NCBI GenBank assembly: GCA_025331125.1
Contig: JAOALB010000107.1
Coordinates: 142,524-206,523 of the forward strand
Reading direction: 5' to 3'
Length of the DNA stretch: 64,000 bases
DNA from: Mycogone perniciosa
Lineage: Eukaryota; Ascomycota; Sordariomycetes; Hypocreales; Hypocreaceae
In this document: positions 24,601-34,942 of the stretch, piece after piece
Numbering within the stretch: position 1 is the stretch's first letter
How the letters are laid out: every line of letters starts with the position of its first letter
Notes under the pieces: generated by a model
What the model saw: only the letters and a program-made list of their open reading frames with translations
Told to the model about the DNA's origin: nothing
Database searches by the model: none
Position numbers and translations under genes: made by a program

Positions 24601-27600
24601 TATTTTAAATTAAAATAATAATTAAAGGATATTAGTTATATATATTAATAGATAATAAAGTAATAGGCAATTTTATTATACCTATAACTATAAATTACTT
24701 ACAGTTATTTTAAAAAAAGAAAACTAAACTATATTAACTTTATTAAATTAAAAAAGGAGCCTTTATATATAATAATAAATAAGTTAAGTAAAAGATTAAT
24801 TATTTTAAATTTAAAATCGCTAAATATAAAAAAGTAGTGCTTTATAATATAGTAAATATTAATAGGTATAATATTATTTTAAGTTATTTTTAGTTAAAAT
24901 GCAATAACTTTAATATTAATGAAGAAAATAACTAGCTTTATTAATATAATAGTAAGGCTTTTTTAATAATTAAAATTATTAAAAAGGATTTAACTATAAA
25001 AAAGAAATTTTAAAATATAAAACCTTTAAATAAGCTAATAAAAGGAACTAAAAAAGTAACCTTTAATTTAATTACAGAAATAATTTACTTAGAAATAAAA
25101 TGTAAAGTAAAGGGATAAATAAATAAATTTAAAAAATAATTGCCTTTTTATAAAAAACATTTAATTATATTAATAAAATACTTAAAATAAAAAGCCTTAA
25201 AACAGCAGCGTTATTGAAATAACTACAGAATATCCTTAAAGAATACTAAAAGTATAATAAACTATTTAAAGAAATACTTAATATAAAGCTACTAGAATAT
25301 AATTAATAGGATTATATAGTCAAGCTTAAAAATAATATAAATACTATTCTCTATAAAGTTTATAATTTAAATAAAAAAAAGCTTAAAAGCCTATATAACT
25401 ATTTAAATAATATAATAGCTAAAGGGTATATTTAACTTTTTTTATTAAAAGTAGGCTATTTTATTATATTTATATTTAAAAAAAAAGGTAAACTATTATT
25501 AATTATAAACTACTAATAGCTTAATAAAGCTACTATTAAAAATAAAACTTTACTATTATTAATTATAAAATTATAAAATAAACTATATAAAAACAAATAG
25601 TTTATAGCATTAAATCTTAAAGGCGCTTATAACTTAATTTAAATTAAAGAAAGATATAAATAAATAACTGCCTTTTAAATTAAATATAGTTTATTTAAAT
25701 ACCTAATTATAGCTTTTAATTTTATTAATACCCTAGTAATATTTTAAAAAATAATAATATATTAAAAAAGTATTTTAATATCTTTATAGTTATTTATTTA
25801 AATAATATTTTAATCTTTTTAAATACCTTTTAAAATATAAAGAATATATCTATAAAATATTATAAATAGTATAAAATATTAAACTATTTTTAAAACTAAA
25901 AAAGTGCAAATTCTATATATAAAAAGTTACTTTTTTAAAGTATATTAATACCTTTAAAGAAATTTATATAAATCTATTAAAAGTATAAACAGTAAAAAGC
26001 TAGCTTATATCTATAATAGTTAAAGAAGTCTAAAGCTTTTTCAAATTTATTAACTATTATTAATAATTTATAAAAGCTATTAAAATATCATATAAACTCT
26101 CTATAAACTTATTAAAAAAAATTAAAAGTTTCTATATGCATTAAATATATAAAAGGACTTTAATAAACTTAAATAGTTTATTTTAAAAAGATTTATATTT
26201 ATTATATTTAACCTATTTAAATAAATAAAAATTAAAATAAATACTTTTAACTTTACTATAAAAGTTTAATTTAGCTAAAAAGATAAAAATAGTAAATTAT
26301 CCTTTAACTTTTACCTTTAAGTATTATATAGTGTAAAACTAAACTCTTTAATATATAATAAAAAGTTCTTTACTATTATTTTTCTATTTAAAGAATAGTA
26401 ATATTACTTATTAAAAGGAATATATAAAGTTAAAGTATATATTGATTATAAAAATATTATATATTTCTAATAGTTTAATAACTCTTTAAAAAATAAATCT
26501 ATTATATAAAACACCTTTTAAAAATTAATTATAAGCTTAATACTATATACTATTTATAAATAAATAAATAAATAAAATATATTAACTAGGTTATTAAAGT
26601 TTATTTAAAAAGTTATATTAACTTTAATTAAAATAATGAAAAAAGAACTATGAATTATATAAATATTTTATAACAGGAATATTTTAAAGTTAATTAAATC
26701 TACCCCTATATATACTAATTATAGCTTTATACTAAATATATATAACGCGCTAAGGAAAGGCTTATATATTAATAAAGTATAAATTAAAGCTAAAAGTATA
26801 AAGCAATTATATAAAGAAATATAAATATACCTTTACTTTATATAAAAAAGAATAAAATAATATATTAATAAATATATATTAAAAGGACTAATCTTTAAAA
26901 AAAAGATATAGTTTACCTATACTATTATTTAATAAAGAAAAAGACTATAAATATTAAAATAATATAACTAAATAATAAATTAAATTTTAAAAAACTTAAA
27001 CTTTACTTAATTAAAAAGGTTATTTTAAAAGTTACTTATAAACTTATACTATTAAATAGTATTTAAATTTACTTAATATTTTATATTTTACTATTTAAAA
27101 AAGTAGTATAAAATAAATTAAAAAATAAATTAATTATAAATTTAATTAAAGTCTTAATAGTTAAAAAAAAATAAAGTAAAAGAAATTTAAGCTATATAAA
27201 TAAAAGATAATAAATATTAATATTTAATTAAATAAAAAAACTATAAAAAGGAATATAACTCTTAAAAAGCTATTAACTACCTATTAAACACTAAAATAAA
27301 ACTTAAATAGTTCTATTAGTCTTTAAGATTAAAGAACATATATTCATAAACTCCTCGCCAATTTTAAAAAAGGATTAATCTACCTCGCTAATAACCCCTA
27401 ATATTTAGATATCCTTAACTATATACTGCTTATAGGCATTAAAAGCAAAAAGAATATTATCCTTTATATTAAATTCCGCTATACATTAATAAATTAACTT
27501 TTTACCCTGCTCTTTAATCTTTTTATAAATCTTGCGAATCTAAGCTAAATAACCTATTATCGCAAAAAGATATTCTTGCAGCTTAAATATCTACTGCTGC

Positions 27601-28041
27601 AGGTTTATTAAATTATCGCTAGCTACTTCCTCTTGATAATTAAGTTTTTTTTGTTAATTAAAAAGATAAATAACTAAAAAGGAGGGTTAGTAACGCAAAA
27701 ATATAATATATAAAAAACCTATAAAATAAAGCTACTAGCACTTTATTATAAGCTTTCTTTTAATAGATATATTTAAAATAAAATAGATTTCTATTTAGTA
27801 TTTAATAATATACCTTAATCTTAAAATAATAAATATATAGTATATTTATTAAAGAACCTTGAATAGAAATAGACAATAAAGAAATATTACGCTCGCGGTC
27901 TTTATAGGTAATAATTAAAGACTTCTTTAATATACAGTTACTTATAATAAATATGTAATAAAAGGAAGGAAGGGAATAATATATAATAAAAGAAGAGGAG
28001 AACTTACAGTCTTAAAGATAAAACTATTAAAAGGGGGATAT
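21661..28041 (+). mobile_element. Gypsy element B, lacking a recognisable 5' LTR
   Basis: Collinear with element A. A gag-like start near 22020 matches 11870-11960. A reverse transcriptase box at 25795-25818 reads YLNNILIF (Asp-Asp to Asn-Asn). Integrase-type sequence follows to ~27.1 kb, and the polypurine tract AAAAGGGGGATA (28029-28040) precedes the LTR at 28042. About 360 bp left of the gag-like start (21.66-22.0 kb) does not match the LTR family, so the 5' LTR is lost or replaced. No ORF remains. Confidence 0.65.
24171..24282 (+). repeat. 20-bp tandem array inside element B
   Basis: The unit TAAATATACTATTAAAAGGA is repeated more than five times. Alternate copies carry ATTGAAAG in place of ATTAAAAG, giving a 40-bp higher-order unit. 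The matching place in element A (~13920) has one copy, so the array expanded after the two elements diverged. There are no unique spacers, so it is not CRISPR-like. Confidence 0.85.
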
Positions 28042-28406
28042 TGTATTACGACCTAAATATGCAATTTATATATATATATATATATTATGTATTGATATAT
28101 ATAACCTAGACTAACGGCCAGATCGCGGTCCATGGTTCTTATACTACAGTCCGCGCTTTTAGAGGATTAGTCTATAACTTAAAGATAGTTAATCCTTAAT
28201 ATATCTCCTTTATATATAAAACTAAATAAACTACAATTATTTAATATAGTTACTTAAATAGTTGTTAATAAATTACATTTACTAGAACCGCCTATTTTAT
28301 AGAATTATAACTATATTACCCTGCTTAGTATTTATCCCTAACCTCTCTATTAATATAAACCTATAAACCTCGGTTTAATAGTTAAGAATCAACCTAGATT
28401 GTTACA
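28042..28406 (+). repeat. Gypsy family-1 LTR, better preserved copy (3' LTR of element B)
   Basis: Begins TGTATTACGACC right after a polypurine tract and ends GATTGTTACA, so both TG and CA termini are intact. It keeps GC-rich runs (around 28100-28170) missing from the copies at 11.3 and 18.1 kb. Its last ~190 bp match the start of the minus-strand copies at 33814 and 58952. Confidence 0.85.
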
Positions 28407-28667
28407 AAATATTATAGGTAATAAAGTAATTAAATAGGCAGATCAATGTTATTTAATCTTTACTTTTATAAATACTTTTATAAAGAATCTTGAAAGGTAT
28501 ATTAATTTTATTTTCTTTAACTGCTTTATATTAAGAATTCTTACAAAAAACCTAAATATAAACTTAAACTATTATATAATTACTATTATATTTTGAAGCT
28601 ATATTAAACTAATATTCAATATAAAAAGAAAATATTGTTTTTTTAAAAGTTCATAAAAGTTTAATTA

Positions 28668-28698
<31 letters not shown>

Positions 28699-30725
28699 GG
28701 TTTTTTTAAAAGTAAATGCAATTAATTAAATTCAAAAAGACTTAAATATAGCTATATAAATATATTAAACAATGTTTATAAATTATATATAGTTAATAAA
28801 TTGAACAAAATGTTAAAATAAATATAATACTTTTTAATAAAATGGAAAATATTAAAAGACTTATTTAATTTGTATTATAATACCTTTTAAAATAAATTAA
28901 TAAATTAAAGTGAAGAAAGTAATATATAATACTACTGAATATAAAACATACAATTATTATAATAGAATTATAATTAAAGTTAATTTAAATAAAGGTATTT
29001 AAAAGGTAATTCAATAATATAAGGTTATAAATTAACTTTAACCTTTACTTTTAATAAATAGTAATAAAAGTATTTTAAACTTTAAAAAATAAATGGTCTT
29101 TTTTAAAGACTATTTATCATAGCGAAAAAGAATTTAAAAAAATATTTAAAGCTTTTAAAAACTTTAAATATTAAATTACCTTTAAATATTATAAAATAAA
29201 GTAATTCTTACAAAAAGGTAAAAAGGATTATAATTAAAGTAAAGAATATTATATTTAATATAAGTAGTATATTAATTGCCTTTTTATATTATATGTAGCC
29301 TACTATTAAAAATCTTATTATAAACGTTTTCAAAGGCTATTTTAAATTAAAATATTAGCTTTTCCCTTTTAAAAATATTAAGATTACTATTATATTTAAG
29401 CTTAACAAACTGAGTTATATAATTTATAAAGTCTTTAAGCGTATACTAGTATTATTCTATATATAAGAAAGCTTTAAAAGATTATTTATAAAAAAAGTAT
29501 CCTTTTTAATATTTAAATATAAATTTCTTTTAAAGTAGTATTTCAAAGCTTTTTTTAAAAAAGCAGCTATCAGTTTAATTATTTATTTAATTTATAATAT
29601 TAATATCATTTTAAATAAAAAAAAGGTTATAACTTTATTTACTTTTAATATCTTTAAAGCCTTTAATATTATTATAAAGAATGAATTGATTTTATAATTT
29701 AAATAATAAAGTTAATTTATTAGATTTTACTTTTAAATATAATACTTTATAAAAATCTTTTATTTTCTTTATTATATTAATATTATACTTTAATTTAACC
29801 ATTAAATCTAAATATTAATAATCTTATTTTAAATATATTAATAGTATCATTATATTTATTATAAAGGGGTTTACTAAAAGAAATGGCTATCTTTATATAA
29901 TAAATATTTAATAAAACATTAAAATAAAAAGTAAAAAGTATAATATCTTTCAACTATATTAAAGCTAAACAGCTGTAATTTTATTATATAAAAGGCTAAA
30001 TTTATAAAAAAGGTATTATAATAAAAGGAAATTTAATTTAATTTAATAAAAATATTTAATAGTTAAAAGTTTGTTTTAATTTAAAAGATAAAGATATTAT
30101 AAGTAATAAATAAATAAATTATTTAATTAAATAAAATATAATGTTTTTACTATACTATAAAATTAAATTATAATTATCTATATAAAAAGATAAATCAAAA
30201 GAAAAGTTATAAGAGTAATAAAGTAAAACTAATTTAATAAAACTTTAAAAGGCTATATATAATAAAGGCTTAAAGCTTTAACTTCCCCTTTAAAGCTTAA
30301 ACTTTTATACTTTAGTTTTTATAGGCTTTTAATTAAAAAATTAAAATATAAAGACTTTTAGAAATACTATAAATACTTTAAATATAATAAAAAGTTTATT
30401 TATAAATATAATAAATTTAAAATGTAAAGTTATTTTATAAAATATAAAATAATTAAGCCTTTCTTTCTAAATATCCCTTTAAAAGAGACCCTTTTCTTTT
30501 ACTTATTTAAATTTATAAAAAGTAAAGCCTTTTAAAAACTAATAAAAAAAGCTGACCTTTATAGTCCTCTTTTAGCAAAAATAAATTAATACTACTTAAA
30601 TTAACCCTCTTTCCTTTATAAATTAAAACTCAGCAAACAGTAGTATAAGCCGCCAGCTTTTAATATCCTATTGCCTATAAAGGATTTATATAACTAGTTT
30701 ACTTAATAGACGTAAATAATAAAAC
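28407..30725. other. AT-rich remainder up to the border of normal DNA
   Basis: No gene or recognisable element. Composition and word use match the retrotransposon block. A (TA)n run lies near 28670-28700. The border with the glycosyltransferase relic at ~30725 is sharp. Confidence 0.6.
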
Positions 30726-30735
30726 AAAACAAATA

Positions 30736-31444
30736 ATCTACGATCAAGTTATCACGGTTCCCGCTGTCTTGGGTATATCAGCGGCAAATCTTCAAATCAT
30801 CGGTCGTCCGGATCTCCAGACAACAGTCACAAAGTTCAACCTCTGGTTCCTTAGCCAGTATGACCATGTCCTCTACCTGGACGCGGACACACTGGTGTTA
30901 TCTAACCTCGATCACCTCTTCTCGCTACCTAATAATATTGATTTCGCTGCGTCGCCAGAGCTCGGCTTCCCCGATTGCTTCAACAGCGGCGTGATGCTGC
31001 TGAAACCAGATGTAGCCACCTTTGCAGACTTGAGCAAACTCGCTGGAGAGGTGGAGTCGTTCGACGGAGGAGACCAGGGCTTGCTGAATATCTATTTCGG
31101 TGACGGAACCCACTGCCACCCGCTGAAACAACTCGTCACCATGGAGAAACATGGTCGGAATACGACACGAACGTGGCATCGCCTTAGCTTTACATTACAA
31201 TATAGAGATGCACAAGGTCTATCGTCTCTACATCCCGGCCGTTCTCAGATATCGATCAGAGCACAAGGTGCTTCATTTTATTGGAAAGGACAAGCCATGG
31301 CACTTCCCCCAAGGCAAGGTGGAGCGTTCCGATGATATGCCTGTCTACTTCCAGTTCTATAGCAAGATGGTGGAGCGATGGTGGGAAGTTCGCCGACAGG
31401 TGGTTGTTCTCGAATCGCGGCCTGGTGACGAAGTTCAAGCGTAG
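30736..31444 (+). pseudogene. Glycogenin-like glycosyltransferase family 8, 5'-truncated and frameshifted
   Basis: GT8 enzymes transfer sugars from UDP-sugars in a metal-dependent reaction. The frame opens at the edge of the AT-rich block, in the middle of the catalytic domain (YDQVITVPAV), and reaches the diagnostic metal-binding motif YLDADTLVLSNLDHLF (DxD) at ~30880-30920, then FNSGVMLLKP and GDQGLLNIYFGDGT. Near 31193 one extra T in TTACATTACAAT shifts the frame. The family's continuation (YNIEMHKVYRLYIPAV, then HFIGKDKPWHF) is found in the next frame and runs to a stop at 31442-31444. A short intron could not repair this (34 bp at most). The missing first third and the frameshift make it a pseudogene, and insertion or erosion by the neighbouring block is the likely cause. 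Confidence 0.85.
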
Positions 31445-32676
31445 GTTTTTGATCCGTTGCATAAAGTGGGAACCAGGCCATCAAGGCTACGTTGCCAATA
31501 CTCCCAAATATTTCTCCGGGATTCCGAGCTATGTTCGGTAACAACTCTGCCTAAATACGATGGAATACTGGGATCTTGGTGTTTACCAGGGATCCAGACG
31601 AATGGAACTGCACGAGATTCATTAGGTGACCAGATGAAAGGGGGCCTCGGAAGCTTAGGGACCTTCAGAGATAAATGCAGTCATCGCAGTGGCCCTCACT
31701 TCGTGCCTCATTCATACCAGTTACATACCCCAACTTCTTCACTCTCTGCAATTGCGACGGAGTCCAAGTGCCTCTGGTGTTTCTTGGAACCCCCTATAGG
31801 TGTTTTGCGTTAGTCAGTATCAGATAGAAGGAGTCAAAGCGATTCCAGAGAGGCCTGGGGTACCGGACTGGATTGGGCATGAGCAACACCACTACCAATA
31901 TACCGATGTACCGTCCGAATCCCAACACCAACAATTTCCTTCCTCATTCAGATTCCTGAACTGGCGCTGCTTTAACACAATAGGAACGCCTGAGTAGCGC
32001 TTGAATAGTGCCTGAATAGTGCTTGAGTCGGGCAACCCACAACAACATTATTATCCGTGCGACACAGTTCCAATTACCACTCGTACGATTAGAACGAACT
32101 ACAGCAAACCTTTGATCATCAATTTATACATACGTCATGATCTGTAAAGGAGCTGGATTTACATTTCATTTAGCAAGGAATGTCTGCAGAATTACAGGTC
32201 ATTACACAGACTTGCTAGAGACGATTTTCGACTTGTTCAGGGTAAGGTGCATGTTGATAGTGGCACGAAGCGGTTGGGAGGTCCTGTTTCTCTATTATTA
32301 CTCAAGTATCCACCCATAAAAACAAAATATTTGACATTGTAACACGGCAGTGGTCGGGTCCCAATAGGTTCGCGGGTCCGTACACTCACTGGTCTATACA
32401 CTTATCTTACCTAGGGAGTCAATAATACCTCGCATTCGGGATCTAATAGGCTGGTTTTAAATTTCACGGGACCTGTAGGTATTATATCAGCACGGCCAAG
32501 CAACTTTTACACCTTTAGCTAATGCATTATAGGTATTTATATTATCCAACAAGCATACCTGCTTATAAGAGCTATTCCAACCCAACTTAACAATATGGCT
32601 ATGGCCTGTTCAGGGACAGCCTTATAATACGGAATGCTCGCTCATACAGTCTTGCGCAGAATTGCGACTCAACGTC
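31445..32676. other. Intergenic, no supported gene
   Basis: Normal to slightly AT-rich composition. ORFs are short and without domains. It holds an 11-bp tandem repeat at 31988-32030 and the 3' flank of the GST gene. Confidence 0.55.
31988..32030 (+). repeat. 11-bp tandem repeat, ~4 copies
   Basis: Successive units are GCCTGAGTAGC, GCTTGAATAGT, GCCTGAATAGT and GCTTGAGTCGG. All differences except the last unit's end are transitions. Confidence 0.8.
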
Positions 32677-33525
32677 TTATTTTACCTGGGCATATGTCAC
32701 CAGCGCGTCGTGCAGCCGCCCAAAAACACCGCCATGCCAGCGTCTCACCTCCTCCCACTCCGGCTTGGGCAAAGTCACCTGTGCCATCCGCAACCAGGCG
32801 CCGACAATGAAATCCGCATAGCTGGCCCGCTGCCCTAGCAGAAACGGCCCGTCGGTATTCTCGAGGAACAGCTTGGCCAGATCGCCCAGCATGGCCCGAA
32901 AGGATTCCGTGACCTTCTCGCGCGCCTCGCCGGTCAAGGCGAAATCATCCCAAGAGCTGACGCCGGCACGACGGACAAATTCGGCCTTGGTTTCCTCAGC
33001 GGTGGCCGGATCAAGCGGCAGGCCGTCAACCATGAGCGGAACGTGGGTGCTGAAGGCCGCATCAACGTTTGTATTGAAACGGGCGTACTCGGGAAAGCCA
33101 CCATCTCCGCGCTCCGACAGTGGCGCCGGGAAGCCGAACGTCTGCACAAAGGTGTAGTCGAGGGTTTGGGCCGGGAACAAGTCGCCGGCGCCCGAGTCGG
33201 GATATATGCGCTGCAGGTGGACGGCGATGTCGAAGGAGTCGCCGACTGTGGCGCCCGTAGCAGTATCTTGGATCACCGGGAGCGTGTAGAAATCAGTGCC
33301 ATCGGCAAACTTGCGAGTGACAGGCTCACTAAGGCCGCGGCGCACTTTCGAGATGTCGGGCATGCCCACCCATGACGTCGAGTACGGAACGCCCTTGAAG
33401 TTGAGCGCAAACCGGCTCTTCCACGGGTTTGGCGAGCAGCACGACTCCGCTACGGGGGGCCTGTGGGCGATGTCGTAGAGGACTATGGCGCCCGAGGAGG
33501 TCGTGGTCGTGGTCGTGGTCGCCAT
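32677..33525 (-). CDS. Glutathione S-transferase, etherase-like (GTE/LigE-type) class, 282 aa
   Basis: Intact single-exon gene, ATG at 33525-33523 and TAA at 32679-32677. The start is followed by a run of seven Thr codons (ACGACC type repeats), then the thioredoxin-like GST N-domain: LYDIAHRPP, SPNPWKSRFALNFKG with the candidate catalytic Ser at residue 31, a cis-Pro in TLPVIQD (Pro83) and the GDSFDIAVHL glutathione-contact segment (~95-104). The all-helical C-domain runs from ~125 and includes the FLLGQRASYADFIVGAWL core (~230-247). The SPN(T/P)WK(T/S)R signature is typical of fungal GSTs related to bacterial beta-etherases. These conjugate or cleave with glutathione in the cytosol, and the substrate is not predictable. 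Some relatives sit in secondary-metabolite clusters (ustS of the ustiloxin cluster is GST-like), which is of note because a UstYa-like fragment lies left of the AT block. That link is speculative. Confidence 0.85.
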   Translation of the reverse strand: MATTTTTTTSSGAIVLYDIAHRPPVAESCCSPNPWKSRFALNFKGVPYSTSWVGMPDISKVRRGLSEPVTRKFADGTDFYTLPVIQDTATGATVGDSFDIAVHLQRIYPDSGAGDLFPAQTLDYTFVQTFGFPAPLSERGDGGFPEYARFNTNVDAAFSTHVPLMVDGLPLDPATAEETKAEFVRRAGVSSWDDFALTGEAREKVTESFRAMLGDLAKLFLENTDGPFLLGQRASYADFIVGAWLRMAQVTLPKPEWEEVRRWHGGVFGRLHDALVTYAQVK

Positions 33526-33813
33526 AGGAAATAACAGGCAAGTGATTGTATGTTAAGGCAGATCTCGTGGTTTTTGGGTGGCGAGCTAAACGAATACTTA
33601 CTGGGGAATCTGTGTATTGGATGAAGTTGGGCACGTAATGAAGCCTATCCCCCGCAACGCAGGCATGTCAACTACGTAGTCCACTGCATATATCAGGGGG
33701 GGTAGACCCTATTAGTAGCGCCGGCAGTTGTCATAGGCTGATGCGCAAGTAAGGAACTAAGCTATGCCCGAGTTTGGTTATCCCTGCATATACGACTGAT
33801 GCGGCACATTGAC
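33526..33813. promoter_or_regulatory. Upstream region of the GST gene
   Basis: ~290 bp between the GST start and an LTR remnant. No clear TATA box. The GST promoter must lie here, or include the LTR remnant. Confidence 0.35.
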
Positions 33814-34017
33814 TGTGACGATCCGGGCTGATTCCCAAGGGATAAACCGAGGGTCGTGGGTTTATATTGGCAGAGAGATTAGGGATAAATACTGAGCAGG
33901 GTCACGCAATGATTATTCTATGGACCTGGTTGATTCAGGTAAATAATTCTATTAACGACTGTTTAAGTAACTATATTAAATGAGTGACAAGCCAGTTGTG
34001 TATATACAAAGGAAGTT
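33814..34017 (-). repeat. Gypsy family-1 LTR remnant, little affected by RIP
   Basis: Starts TGTGACGATCCGGGCTGATT and matches 58952-59150 for ~200 bp (shared GGGATAAACCGAGGGT-type, GAGATTAGGGATAAATACT and GCCAGTTGTGTATATA tracts). The terminal half of the LTR is missing. Compared with the copy at 58952 it keeps many C and G bases, including CpG, so it escaped most of the mutation seen elsewhere. Confidence 0.8.
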
Positions 34018-34942
34018 TCCTTGATCATCATAAGACGTAACTACGTCTTTTATGTATTATCTTCAGCCGCTTCATGGTTCTATTAGCCGTGCTACCGCAA
34101 GCCCTACCCATAAGTTCACTTGGGCGTGATTTCTCTGTGTGTGTGCATACATTTCCCTCTTGACAAAGTATATCACCGACCACTAGGTGATCTGGTATAT
34201 GCCTCAATGATTGCTTCTTTGAACATCGGATTAGTCCGTTGGTCCTATATTGATCCATGGTACGTACCGTCCGAGACCCTTTATACGGCCATAAGAGTAT
34301 CGAGTTATAACAATATCGTACACCCTCACCTATTCAGTCTCCCGCGCTGCTCGCAATCTGGGCAATGGTGATAATGGAAATCCCGATGATGGCGGTCCAG
34401 TGATTTTTAATGGCGCAGACGGTGTGTGAGGTGATGCAACCGTTCGCTAATGAGGGTAGACTGAATCGAGCTGATTGTAACTGTGGTTAACATCTATGAA
34501 GGAACTGTGCGATCCTTCAATCGGGAGCCTCCACGATGGTGTTCAGGCCTCGTCAATGTCGTCGATGCGAATGTTTCATTGCTGAAAGCTGCCATCTCTG
34601 CGCAGTTGTTGTTGTAGGGGTGGTGCCTCTTGATGTTCATCAAAGCGACTGAGACATCACTCTACATCAATCCTTTCAATGACTCTAATCAGATTGACCG
34701 CGATTGATGGTAATAAATCAGAGCACCAACTCAAGTTATATGGGTTGACAAGATTATACAGCAAAAGTGCTCTATACTACTAGTACCACTACTACTACTC
34801 GGAGACCCACTGACTTGCGCCCTACGCCTTACTGTTGTCGTCGACCCACACTTTACAAGCTTGTGCCAGACTTGAGTCAGAAGCAAGCAACCAACTTGTT
34901 ACTCAACATTGCCAACCAAGATTCCATCTCAGTTTCCTCAAC
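34018..34942. other. Intergenic region upstream of the homeodomain gene
   Basis: No supported gene. Short ORFs on both strands lack domains. The right part should contain the promoter and 5' UTR of the transcription factor gene. A CT/ACTACT-rich tract lies at 34776-34800. Confidence 0.5.

Larger units (their letters stand above)
7500..30725. repeat. 23-kb AT-rich, RIP-like block of nested Ty3/Gypsy retrotransposons
   Basis: Base composition changes abruptly near 7500 and returns to normal near 30725. Inside, almost every C and G outside a few short tracts is gone, TA-rich words dominate and no long ORF survives. At least three direct LTR copies and two plus-strand reverse transcriptase motifs with Asp-to-Asn changes (GAY to AAT) show that this is degraded LTR retrotransposon DNA. 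Loss of C and G on both strands fits repeat-induced point mutation. Confidence 0.9.

Noticed and set aside
7500..30725. Idea that the AT-rich block is mitochondrial DNA or a centromere
   Set aside because: No mitochondrial genes or tRNAs are recognisable, and LTR pairs plus RT motifs explain the block as RIP-mutated retrotransposons. A centromere role cannot be judged from sequence.
31800..32319. Short plus-strand ORFs between the GT8 relic and the GST
   Set aside because: No domains, overlapping frames, normal for chance ORFs.
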